Origin: Cellulomonadaceae bacterium
GTDB taxonomy: Bacteria; Actinomycetota; Actinomycetes; Actinomycetales; Cellulomonadaceae
Reading direction: 5' to 3'
Assembly (NCBI GenBank): GCA_031256435.1
Contig: JAIRQO010000082.1
Span: 1 to 41,645, forward strand
DNA: 41,645 nt
Shown piece by piece: positions 9,140-16,398 of the stretch (position 1 is its first letter; each line of letters begins with the position of its first letter). The notes beneath the pieces were generated by a model that saw only the letters and a list, made by a program, of their open reading frames with translations, ran no database searches and was not told where the DNA came from. The translations under genes and the position numbers were made by a program.

Positions 9140-10080
9140 GAGGAACCTGCTAGAACGTGGCGGGCATCAATAGAACAAGGGCGAGGATTGCGAGGAGTCC
9201 GGCGTCTGTGACAGTTCCGAGTGCGGATGCGCAAGCCCGTACCTAGCGCGGTCAGGGCAACGGCCAGAATGGCGAGCGCGGAGATAGAGGCGCCGGTGGT
9301 GGCGAGCCACCCAGGCGGGGAAGGCGCCGTGGTGCTCGGAGGTGGTGCCGGTTGGCCTACTCCCCCGGCGGGAGTATCAGAGCCAGTTGCAGCCCCAGGG
9401 CCAGGGGTGTCACCCGGGCCAGGCAGAATGCCGGTCCCCGTAGTGTCATCATCGGTCGGTGGCACGTCCCCCGGTGGCAGCTCCACGGGCGGCGTGCGGC
9501 CGGGCTCCGTTCCCGCGTCCGGAACCGATTCCGTCTTAGGGAACACCGTCACATGGGTCATCCACCCGTCACCCGTGGGGTTCGTCATGGGGAGGGTCAC
9601 CACAAACGCCGCCGCCGGATCCACGCCACCCGGCGTGCGGGTCTCCTCCACCAAGTACAGCCCCACAGGCACCGTGAACTGAGCGATCCCATCACCATCA
9701 CTGGTAGCGGTGAACACCTCACCCCACGTCACACCATCCACGCCAGTCGCTCCAGAATCCGTCAAGTCCTCTACCGTGAGTGCCTGCGCGGCCTGCCAGC
9801 CAGCATTCGTGTCAAGATTCAGCAAAACACCATTAGGAGCTGCGAGTACCTGCCGGGCCGTGAACACGGCACCCGGAACCGGCGTGTGATCCGTGGTGGT
9901 CCTGGTGATCGTCAACGTCACCACATCCACCCCTGGAATGGTCGCTGCCTTTGCCGCAGGTGCCAGCGTGATCGTCGCAGCCGTGGTGGCAGCCACGGAC
10001 ACAGCAGTAGCAAGCAACGCGACGAGGAACGCGGCCAACACCACCGGAAGGCTCGTGTGGGTACGGGGTCGGGTCATCAT
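9136..10080 (-). CDS. minor pilin, single pilin domain with proline-rich stalk and LATTG anchor
   Basis: This 314-residue protein has a signal peptide (about 1-45, ending AAKAA). One SpaA-type domain (about 47-175) is clearly related to the first domain of the shaft pilin: shared AxFTxRQV, GW near residue 88, an E-box LYLVEETRTPGG, and VVTLPMTNP followed by W and VFPK. The shaft motif YPKN is FPKT here, so the lysine is kept but its surroundings differ. A proline/glycine/threonine-rich stalk (about 180-255) leads to LATTG, a hydrophobic stretch and an arginine cluster, then a long tail. Lacking the middle and C-terminal Ig domains, it is likely a base or connector subunit rather than a shaft subunit. 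ATGA overlaps join it to the sortase gene before and the giant gene after. Confidence 0.85.
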   Translation of the reverse strand: MMTRPRTHTSLPVVLAAFLVALLATAVSVAATTAATITLAPAAKAATIPGVDVVTLTITRTTTDHTPVPGAVFTARQVLAAPNGVLLNLDTNAGWQAAQALTVEDLTDSGATGVDGVTWGEVFTATSDGDGIAQFTVPVGLYLVEETRTPGGVDPAAAFVVTLPMTNPTGDGWMTHVTVFPKTESVPDAGTEPGRTPPVELPPGDVPPTDDDTTGTGILPGPGDTPGPGAATGSDTPAGGVGQPAPPPSTTAPSPPGWLATTGASISALAILAVALTALGTGLRIRTRNCHRRRTPRNPRPCSIDARHVLAGSS

Positions 10081-10988
10081 CGTCGAACCTCATCATCGAG
10101 TTGCAGGTGAGAAACATGGGGAGGAGTCAAGGCTTCAAGGGCACTCTCATCGCCCGTCTCGCTACCAGAAATACCCGCCTCCCCCGCCGATGCAGGCCGC
10201 GCGGGAATGAACAGCCGCTTGCCAGTGAACGTGGACGCCATGGCAGCGGAGGTGACTACGGCGGCCCACCACGGGAACCCAGCATCCACCTGGGTGAAGA
10301 ATGAACCGTCCATGTCGCCTGGTGCTTCGGTGCGATGCCCGCGCACGAGTAACCGGTGCGAGTTCACACCCGTGGGCGTGCAGGTGAACAACGTCACCAA
10401 GTCCTTGCCACCCTGAACGCGCAGTTCCTCAATGTCACCCGGTTCAACAACAAGAATCTGGTCCACCTCATACCACAGGACGCGTCCAGCAGCGGTGATG
10501 CTGAACAGATCCCCTTTCACCACGTCATGCAAATCCGTGAACAGGCGATGCCTAGCCAGGCCGCTGTGGGCGGTGATCACGGCATGCGTATTCGTGCCGC
10601 CCACCGGCAACGATGTCCCATACTGGTGCCCGGCACCGCGATACAACGTGTCATCCGCCGTGCCGTGAAATATCGGGATAGTGATCCCCACCGAGGGGAC
10701 CGCCACCTTAGCCATGACGTCCGTGCCCGGCACATTCAGTTGGTCCAGGTATTCCTCGGACAACTCACTGCTACGGCCCGTGATCGCGTGTACCAAATCC
10801 CGGTTGTACTGCTCGGCAGCCGCGAGGATGCCCGCAGTTTCGTCGTCGGAAAGATGACTGATGGCTTGACTGGAGGCGGACATGGTGCCGGCGTGGACGC
10901 GCGTGTTGAACCAATCCAACGCATGCGGCAACACCGGCAACGCCACGCCCAGCGTGATGAGCAGCACCCAGATCACGAGACGACGCAT
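10077..10988 (-). CDS. srtC: class C (pilin-polymerising) sortase
   Basis: This membrane cysteine transpeptidase cleaves LPxTG-type signals and links pilins through the lysine of the pilin motif. From MRRLVIWVLL it has 303 residues: an N-terminal membrane helix, a lid region, then the sortase barrel with AVPSVGITIPIFHGT, catalytic His in TAHSG (about 139), Cys in TLFTCTPTG (about 201) and Arg in HRLLVRG (about 213). A second hydrophobic segment (about 240-255) is typical of class C, followed by an unusual hydrophilic tail of about 50 residues. The DPF/DPW lid motif usual in class C is absent. An upstream GTG/ATG would overlap the pilin gene; the ATG one base after the pilin TGA (TGACATG) is preferred. 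It is the only sortase in the window. Confidence 0.92.
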   Translation of the reverse strand: MRRLVIWVLLITLGVALPVLPHALDWFNTRVHAGTMSASSQAISHLSDDETAGILAAAEQYNRDLVHAITGRSSELSEEYLDQLNVPGTDVMAKVAVPSVGITIPIFHGTADDTLYRGAGHQYGTSLPVGGTNTHAVITAHSGLARHRLFTDLHDVVKGDLFSITAAGRVLWYEVDQILVVEPGDIEELRVQGGKDLVTLFTCTPTGVNSHRLLVRGHRTEAPGDMDGSFFTQVDAGFPWWAAVVTSAAMASTFTGKRLFIPARPASAGEAGISGSETGDESALEALTPPHVSHLQLDDEVRR

Positions 10989-10989
10989 G

Positions 10990-12456
10990 TCAATCCGCGA
11001 GCGCCGTGCGGTTCTTCTTGGCGTAGATGCCAGCCCCGGCAATGATCACCAGACCGAGCACAGTGAAGATGGCGAGGCCTTGCCCACCGGTGATGGGTAG
11101 TTCGAAGCCGGCGTTTGCGGGGACGTTGATGACCTCAATCGTCTGTCCGGTGGCGGGTCCGGTGACGGTGAAGGGGATCGGTTCGGCGAGTAGTTCGAAG
11201 CCTGCGGGGGCTTGAGTCTCCACGAGCCACAGGGTGCGTGCTGGGGTCAGTGGGGCGCCGTTGGCGAAGTCGGAATAGCGTAAGCCTTCCATGGCGATCT
11301 GGCCGTCAGCGCCGGTGGTCCAGGTGGAGTTGCCGTTGATGGTGAGATACCCGGTACCGGCCAGGGCGTCAGCCTCGGAGGTGAATACTTGGAACACCGC
11401 GCCCGGAAGGTTTGACGTGATGATTCCGGTTTCCGTGTCCGTCTGAGCGATCTTGTGGATGGTCACGCCACCAAAGCGGGTTTCAGGGTCCGTGGAGATG
11501 ATGGGGTTGTTGTCCGTGTAGGCGCGCAGGCTCGGGTACAGGGACACGGTGTTGGTGATGTGCGCGGCCGTCACGGTCTCATTGACCGTAGTGACCAAGG
11601 CGACGCCCACCTGTGCAGGGGCAGCAGCATCCAGGACCGTCAACCCAGCGGCGGTGAAGTCAATACGCACCTCGTGGCCAGTGGTGGTCACAGAGAAATA
11701 CTCTGGTGCTACGGCGTTGCCGTCCAAGGTCACGTCAGCGGACACAAACGTCAAGCGTGAATCCAGCACATCCACCAAGCGGAACATATCCAACGTGGCG
11801 TTCACGTTCACGGGAACATCGGCCAGAATATTCCACGTGATGTTCTGACCGGCATGGAACACGTCAGCATCCACCACGGATTTACTGACGCCTACCTGGG
11901 CGTTCTTGGGGTAGACGTACACGTCATACATCCACACGTCACGGTCAATCGGATGCGTCATCGGCAACGTCACCAGGAACGGATCAGCGGCCACCACACC
12001 CGCCGGTGTAGCGGTCTCCTCTACGACGAACAAGCCAAGCGGCATGTCAGCGAAGGTGAGCAATCCCCCACCAGCAGTGGTACCCACGCGGGAGTAGGAG
12101 CCGTGCGTGATGGCGTTAGTGATGATCGCACGCACCGGCGTGGAGTTCAACGCATGCGCCTGATCCCACCCCACCTGCGTGGTCAAATCAATCGGCGCAC
12201 CATTATCCAGAACCACCTGACGGATCGTGAACTCCACCCCATCAATCGCCGGATTGGTCACCGTCTGCGGCAACCCATTCGCCGGCAAATCCGCCGCCGG
12301 GGACACATGCTTAGAAATGTGCACACTCGCCGTCCGGGACCCATCCGGCAACGCCGGATTCGCTACAGCAGCCGTACCACCCCCCAACGTCACAGCCAAA
12401 GCCGCCACAACAGCAGCACCCAACGTGGCAAATCGACAACGACGACGAGTATCCAT
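10990..12456 (-). CDS. shaft (major) pilin, FimA/SpaA type, LPITG
   Basis: This 488-residue sortase-polymerised fimbrial subunit has a signal peptide (1 to about 33), then an N domain with FTIRQV and an E-box FVVEETATPAG (about 145). The pilin motif VYVYPKN carries the crosslinking lysine near residue 181. Middle Ig-like domains follow, then a CNA-B-like domain with a second E-box LWLVETQAPAGFEL (about 412), LPITG (about 453), a membrane helix and AKKNRTALAD. This order matches Actinomyces/Corynebacterium major pilins. The start is fixed by AAGGGA six bases before the ATG at 12456; a longer open frame to 12501 has no such site. It is the first gene of the pilus operon, where a shaft gene is expected to be expressed most. 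Confidence 0.93.
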   Translation of the reverse strand: MDTRRRCRFATLGAAVVAALAVTLGGGTAAVANPALPDGSRTASVHISKHVSPAADLPANGLPQTVTNPAIDGVEFTIRQVVLDNGAPIDLTTQVGWDQAHALNSTPVRAIITNAITHGSYSRVGTTAGGGLLTFADMPLGLFVVEETATPAGVVAADPFLVTLPMTHPIDRDVWMYDVYVYPKNAQVGVSKSVVDADVFHAGQNITWNILADVPVNVNATLDMFRLVDVLDSRLTFVSADVTLDGNAVAPEYFSVTTTGHEVRIDFTAAGLTVLDAAAPAQVGVALVTTVNETVTAAHITNTVSLYPSLRAYTDNNPIISTDPETRFGGVTIHKIAQTDTETGIITSNLPGAVFQVFTSEADALAGTGYLTINGNSTWTTGADGQIAMEGLRYSDFANGAPLTPARTLWLVETQAPAGFELLAEPIPFTVTGPATGQTIEVINVPANAGFELPITGGQGLAIFTVLGLVIIAGAGIYAKKNRTALAD

Positions 12457-12797
12457 AATGATCCCTTCAGCCAAGCCACCGAAAAAACCGGCGGGGCCCA
12501 CCGCGCCACGACTCCCGCAGCAAACACCGATGAACCATGCATCACTGGTACATCACTGGGAGTGATCCCAAAGTGGGCTCCGATATCGGATCAGGCACCC
12601 AACGCACCATCGCGCGTCGCCGCGCGTCGTCGTCGCAGAGCGGGCGGGTGAGGGCAAGATCAGTGATCCGTCGTAGTGAACCTGTAGCCTCAGGTGTAGC
12701 CAAAGGTACAGCCAAACGCTGCCAATTGTGGACGAATTTGATACAAGCTAAGGACACTCGCGGCGGGGCGTTTATGCCCCTGACCTGGGGAAAAGAG
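12457..12797 (-). promoter_or_regulatory. leader and promoter region of the pilus operon
   Basis: This 341-base stretch holds no gene that I can support. Near the pilin start is the SD AAGGGA. At 12541-12566 two direct copies of ATCACTGG (11 bases apart) are followed by AGTGAT, so the second copy is also half of an inverted repeat, a plausible operator. A palindrome TCCGATATCGGA lies at 12579-12590. At 12681-12716 three imperfect 12-base tandem units occur (GGTGTAGCCAAA type). No convincing -35/-10 pair stands out. Confidence 0.4.
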
Positions 12798-12868
12798 AGC
12801 GGGCGACGGGAATCGAACCCGCGTAATCAGTTTGGAAGACTGGGGCTCTACCATTGAGCTACGCCCGC
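12798..12868 (-). tRNA. tRNA-Gly (anticodon TCC)
   Basis: Read on the minus strand: acceptor GCGGGCG/CGCCCGC with discriminator T, D arm GCTC/GAGC, anticodon loop CTTCCAA giving TCC (glycine, GGA codons), and T arm GCGGG-TTCGATT-CCCGT. The anticodon stem has one C-A mismatch at its outer pair. CCA is not encoded. Its 5' flank is present in tandem copies, each carrying the first eight tRNA bases. Confidence 0.96.
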
Positions 12869-13103
12869 GTGAGGCGAGTGTAGTGTACACCGCGCTTGCG
12901 AGGGTGGGCACTACCGAGGCGATCAAGTGGCGTCGTGAGACGCCCGCGTGAGGCGAGTGTAGTGTACACCGCGCTTGCGAGGGTGGGCACTACCGAGGCG
13001 ATCACATGGCGTCGTGAGACGCCCGCGTGAGGCGTGACGAGTCTACAACGCGACGCGTACTCATGAAAACTTCCCCGCCGGTCACCTGGCGTCGCAAGAC
13101 GCC
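12861..13103 (-). repeat. three tandem copies of the tRNA-Gly 5' end and promoter (79-80 bp)
   Basis: Copies start at 12861, 12940 and 13019. The first two are nearly identical over 79 bases; the third is diverged but keeps its first 16 bases and its last hairpin. Each begins with the complement of the tRNA-Gly 5' end (GCGGGCGT) and ends in a palindrome: GGCGTC-GTGA-GACGCC at 12929-12944 and 13008-13023, and the same stem with loop GCAA at 13088-13103. Minus-strand -10 candidates are TACACT at 12882-12887 (and its copy) and the aligned TAGACT at 13040-13045. No protein gene is seen from 12869 to 13254. Confidence 0.85.
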
Positions 13104-13254
13104 TTCAGAACCCTGCGCCACGCAATCCTACGGTCGGCGCCTCAGCCGATATCGGGAACGAGTCTTCAGGCCAATGAGACGACGTGTCAGTATCGGGCCT
13201 GAGTGCCGAGAACCCACTCGCCGCCACAGTCCCACAAAGTAGCACTGTAGTACC

Positions 13255-13545
13255 ATGAGGAGCATGGCCACCATGACACTGACGGAATTCAATAGGTACA
13301 CCTCGCGTGCCACGCGGCTCGCTCGGGACGAGGCTGTGACCATCACGGAGCGCGGAGTGCCCACGCTGGAATTGCGATCCATCGCCCCCCAGGAGAGCCG
13401 CCTTGACGCCATGATGCGGGAGGGAGGTGCCGTACCCGCTACCCGCCGCTCCACGGCTCCGCTGCCGGTTGCCCACATTGACAGGGCTACTGCTCGCCAT
13501 ATGATTGAGGAATTCGAAAGAGACCGCAATGACCGTGAATACTAA
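13255..13545 (+). CDS. Phd/YefM-type antitoxin of a VapC pair
   Basis: This protein of about 90-96 residues has a Phd/YefM-like N-terminus, MTLTEFNRYTSRATRLA, followed by VTITERGVPTLEL, the strand-helix unit that binds DNA and dimerises. A C-terminal toxin-binding tail ends EEFERDRNDREY. Three in-frame ATGs occur at 13255, 13264 and 13273; family alignment favours the last, and GAGGAG lies upstream of it. The vapC gene starts 17 bases before this stop, giving an overlapping pair. Antitoxins of this kind neutralise the PIN RNase and repress their own promoter; TAGCAC and TAGTAC lie just before the start. Confidence 0.85.
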   Translation: MRSMATMTLTEFNRYTSRATRLARDEAVTITERGVPTLELRSIAPQESRLDAMMREGGAVPATRRSTAPLPVAHIDRATARHMIEEFERDRNDREY

Positions 13546-13993
13546 CAAGAGTTGGTACCTCGACACCTCTGTCTTTCTACGAGCACTCCTCGGCGAATCT
13601 CCCGCCGCCAAAGAATGGCTGGACTCGCGAATCGCCCGTCGAGAACGCCTAGTTTCCTCCAAACTCCTTCACGGCGAAGCCATTCGGACGGTGATGAATC
13701 ACGAACTTCGCAATCACCGCAATAATCGCAGAATCCCTGTTGATCCGTACATATCGTCCTTGATCTTGGTTCGGATATCCAACGAGATTGTTGAAGAAAC
13801 GGGAAATATTCACTATCTCCTGCGTACTGCCGATGCCATCCATGTTGCTACGGCGCTCCGCATCGGTCCTGAGGAAGTCACTATCGTCACCCATGATCGC
13901 CAGATGGCGCGAGCGGCGAGAAATCTCGGCTTTGTGGTTCACGATCCCGTCACTGACGATCCGAACTCTCCACCCGTCACTGCTGACTGGTAA
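13529..13993 (+). CDS. vapC: VapC-type PIN-domain toxin
   Basis: This 154-residue putative Mg-dependent RNase keeps the PIN acidic residues: Asp in YLDTSVFLRALLG (residue 12), Glu in SSKLLHGEAIRT, Asp in ADAIHVATAL, and Asp in THDRQMARAARNLGF. This is a complete active site with no sign of decay. It overlaps the antitoxin gene by 17 bases. The ATG at 13529 is chosen because an earlier in-frame ATG (13505) would add residues lying wholly inside the antitoxin gene. It meets the ABC exporter gene tail to tail. The tRNA or RNA target cannot be read from the sequence. Confidence 0.9.
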   Translation: MTVNTNKSWYLDTSVFLRALLGESPAAKEWLDSRIARRERLVSSKLLHGEAIRTVMNHELRNHRNNRRIPVDPYISSLILVRISNEIVEETGNIHYLLRTADAIHVATALRIGPEEVTIVTHDRQMARAARNLGFVVHDPVTDDPNSPPVTADW

Positions 13994-14058
13994 CTGGTTG
14001 ACCGGTGACCACGCTTCCCAACGTACCCACGTACCCACCAAGCCACCAAGAAATCGCG

Positions 14059-16368
14059 CTACACGTTGATGTCTGGCCGTGGGTGGACAGCCACACAAGG
14101 CAACCGGGTGCCGTCCGTGAAGTGGATAGCGTCTGCGGTCCGCGTCTCCACGGTGCCGTTACCAAACTGCTCGGCGTAGAGCCTGGCATAGAGGCCGCCC
14201 TTGGCCAGTAATTCGTCGTGCGTGCCTTGCTCAATCAATCGACCATCAGCCACACCGAAAATCACATCGGCGTTCATGATGGTGGACAATCGGTGCGCAA
14301 TGGCAAAGGTGGTGCGGGACTCCATGGCGTTCTCCAACGCCTGCTGGACAAGGCGCTCAGTAGCGGTGTCCAGCGCGGACGTGGCTTCATCCAAAATGAG
14401 AATCTTTGGATCCTTGATCAGCACGCGAGCAATGGAGAGGCGCTGTTTCTCACCACCGGACAGGCGGAAACCTCGCTCGCCCGTGATGGTCTCATAACCC
14501 TCAGCAAAACTCATGATGCGGTCATGGATATTCGCGGATTTGCAGGCTTCCACAATCTCTTCATCCGTGGCGTCGGCCCGGGCATACCGCAGGTTCTCTG
14601 TGATGGTTCCGTGGAATAAATACGCTTCCTGCGTCACCATGCCCACGGTGTCCGCCAGGGACGCCATGGTCACATCCTTCACGTCATGTCCATCAATCAA
14701 CACAGAACCGCGCGTGACCTCATACAGCCGCGGAATCATGTAGGTGAGGGTCGTCTTCCCTGATCCTGATGGCCCGACGAGTGCGGCAAGTTGACCCGCC
14801 TTGACCTTCAATGACACATCGGCGAGCGCCCACTTTTCGTCGTCGGAAATCTTCCCGTCACCGTCCAAATCCTCGCCGATTTGTGACAAGTCCGTCACGT
14901 CCACGTCAATGTACTTGCGAGCCTCCGGAAGTGGCCCAGGACCATCATCCACGGGCACCGCGGCGGCCAACTCCAGGAGCGCGCCCGGCGGTAGCACGTT
15001 GCCTCCCGCAGCATCCGTCAGCACAGCGGAGGTGGGCACCTCGAGCGCCTTGTAGCGCCGTCCTGACCGCCCCGAACCGGACCGGCCGGAACCGGTGCCA
15101 TCTGCAGCAGCAACCTTACCGCCAGCGGCTGATTCTTCACGCGTGCTGGGATAGCGGAACCACACGTCCCGAAGCTCCACGTCGCCATGAATATCGTCGC
15201 GCGTGAGGGGTACGGCATCCGGCTTGTCTTCAATGGCCGGCTTCATGTCCAGATAATCGAACAGGCGGCCAAAGAGGGCAAAGGATGTTTGGACATCCAG
15301 CGTGACACGCATCAACTGCACCAGCGGCTGCTGCAAGCGGGATTGCAGGGTGGTGAACGCCACGATGGTGCCTGCGGTCAGGGTGGCGCCGCCAATGACC
15401 GTGCCGCCGTTGATGAGGAAGCCCGCCACCAAATACACGATGGCCGGGGTGAGGCCAAAGAAGGTGGATACGATGGCAAAGAAGGTTTTCCCCGTCATGG
15501 CGTTCTTGAGTTGCAGGCGGGTTTGCCGCTTGTTTTCGCGGCGATACCGTGACACCTCGGCATCGGCGCGGTTGAACACCTTGGCCAACAGCACACCGGA
15601 GACCCCCAGGGATTCCTCGGTGATGGCAGTCATCTCGGAGAGCGATTCTTGCGTGCGGCGCTGCAGTGCTTTACGGCGCTTCCCCACGCGGGTCTGGATC
15701 ACCATGAATACCGGCATGAGCACCAGCGTGATGATGGTCAGTTGCCAACTGAGCACCACCATGGACACAAACGCGGCAATCACCGTGACCACGTTGGACA
15801 AGATGGTGGTGGCGGTATCCGTCAGGATGTTCTTGACACCACCCACGTCATTGGCGAGGCGAGATTGGATGTCTCCCGTGCGCGTGGAAGTGAAGAAGGC
15901 CAACTCCATCTTCTCCAGGTGCGTGAACAGGGCAACGCGGAGGTCCGCCATGGCACTGTTCCCCACCTTGGTGGTCAGATACGTTTGGCCCACACCAAGC
16001 GCGGCACTGATCAGGGGAATAGCCACCATTCCGGCAATGAGCCAGAACAGTAGATGCATATTGGGTGGTCCAATGTGACCAGCCGCGTCCGTGGGGAAGA
16101 GTGCGTGGTCAAAAACGCCTCGGGTCAGGAAGGGCGCCACCGAGGTCAATCCGGCGCTGATGATCACAATGATTCCCACCAGGAGCAGCGAGAACTTGTA
16201 CGGTGCCAGCAGGGACGCCACGCGCCGGAAGGTGGATTGATCTGGCCGTCCGGCAATGGCCGTGGTGGCAGTTTGGATTGTTGGCTCGGCGGTTGGGGCC
16301 GTTGAGATGGCTGAATCCTGCGACGAAGCGTTGGCGGTCATAGGACTATCGTGGTGGAATACCGCCAT
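14059..16368 (-). CDS. ABC exporter (membrane domain fused to ATPase) with an EF-hand insertion
   Basis: This 769-residue type IV half-exporter works as a homo- or heterodimer in the membrane. A poorly conserved start (1-55) leads into six membrane helices (about 60-340). The ATPase domain starts VELRDVWFRYPS (A-loop Tyr near 405). It carries Walker A GPSGSGKTT (about 530), signature LSGGEKQR (about 636), ILILDEATSALD and the His of AIAHRLST. Between the A-loop strand and WALADVSLKVKAG lie about 95 extra residues: a Gly/Ser/Arg-rich run, a proline-rich part, then DLDGDGKISDDE (14836-14871), a canonical 12-residue EF-hand calcium loop. A tail of about 25 residues follows the domain. The start is either the ATG at 16368 or 16341. 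It is divergent from cysK. The substrate is unknown. Confidence 0.9.
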   Translation of the reverse strand: MAVFHHDSPMTANASSQDSAISTAPTAEPTIQTATTAIAGRPDQSTFRRVASLLAPYKFSLLLVGIIVIISAGLTSVAPFLTRGVFDHALFPTDAAGHIGPPNMHLLFWLIAGMVAIPLISAALGVGQTYLTTKVGNSAMADLRVALFTHLEKMELAFFTSTRTGDIQSRLANDVGGVKNILTDTATTILSNVVTVIAAFVSMVVLSWQLTIITLVLMPVFMVIQTRVGKRRKALQRRTQESLSEMTAITEESLGVSGVLLAKVFNRADAEVSRYRRENKRQTRLQLKNAMTGKTFFAIVSTFFGLTPAIVYLVAGFLINGGTVIGGATLTAGTIVAFTTLQSRLQQPLVQLMRVTLDVQTSFALFGRLFDYLDMKPAIEDKPDAVPLTRDDIHGDVELRDVWFRYPSTREESAAGGKVAAADGTGSGRSGSGRSGRRYKALEVPTSAVLTDAAGGNVLPPGALLELAAAVPVDDGPGPLPEARKYIDVDVTDLSQIGEDLDGDGKISDDEKWALADVSLKVKAGQLAALVGPSGSGKTTLTYMIPRLYEVTRGSVLIDGHDVKDVTMASLADTVGMVTQEAYLFHGTITENLRYARADATDEEIVEACKSANIHDRIMSFAEGYETITGERGFRLSGGEKQRLSIARVLIKDPKILILDEATSALDTATERLVQQALENAMESRTTFAIAHRLSTIMNADVIFGVADGRLIEQGTHDELLAKGGLYARLYAEQFGNGTVETRTADAIHFTDGTRLPCVAVHPRPDINV

Positions 16369-16386
16369 CTGTGCAGGCTGAGGCGG

Positions 16387-16398
16387 TAGTCTGCACTC
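16387..16398 (+). promoter_or_regulatory. probable -10 of cysK, leaderless
   Basis: TAGTCT at 16387-16392 ends six bases before the first ATG of cysK, so transcription would begin at or next to that codon. No SD precedes it. No good -35 is seen, so support is moderate. The exporter gene starts only 30 bases away on the other strand. Confidence 0.4.

Noticed and set aside
8036-9211. 391-codon open frame opposite the giant gene
   Set aside because: Arg/His-rich shadow of the real gene, with no domain and crossing a true gene boundary.
10990-12501. Start of the shaft pilin at 12501
   Set aside because: It would place a Gly/Phe-rich stretch before the basic signal-peptide start; the ATG at 12456 has AAGGGA at the right distance.
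12861-13103. CRISPR-like array
   Set aside because: The 79-base units are whole tandem duplications of the tRNA-Gly flank with no unique spacers between short repeats.
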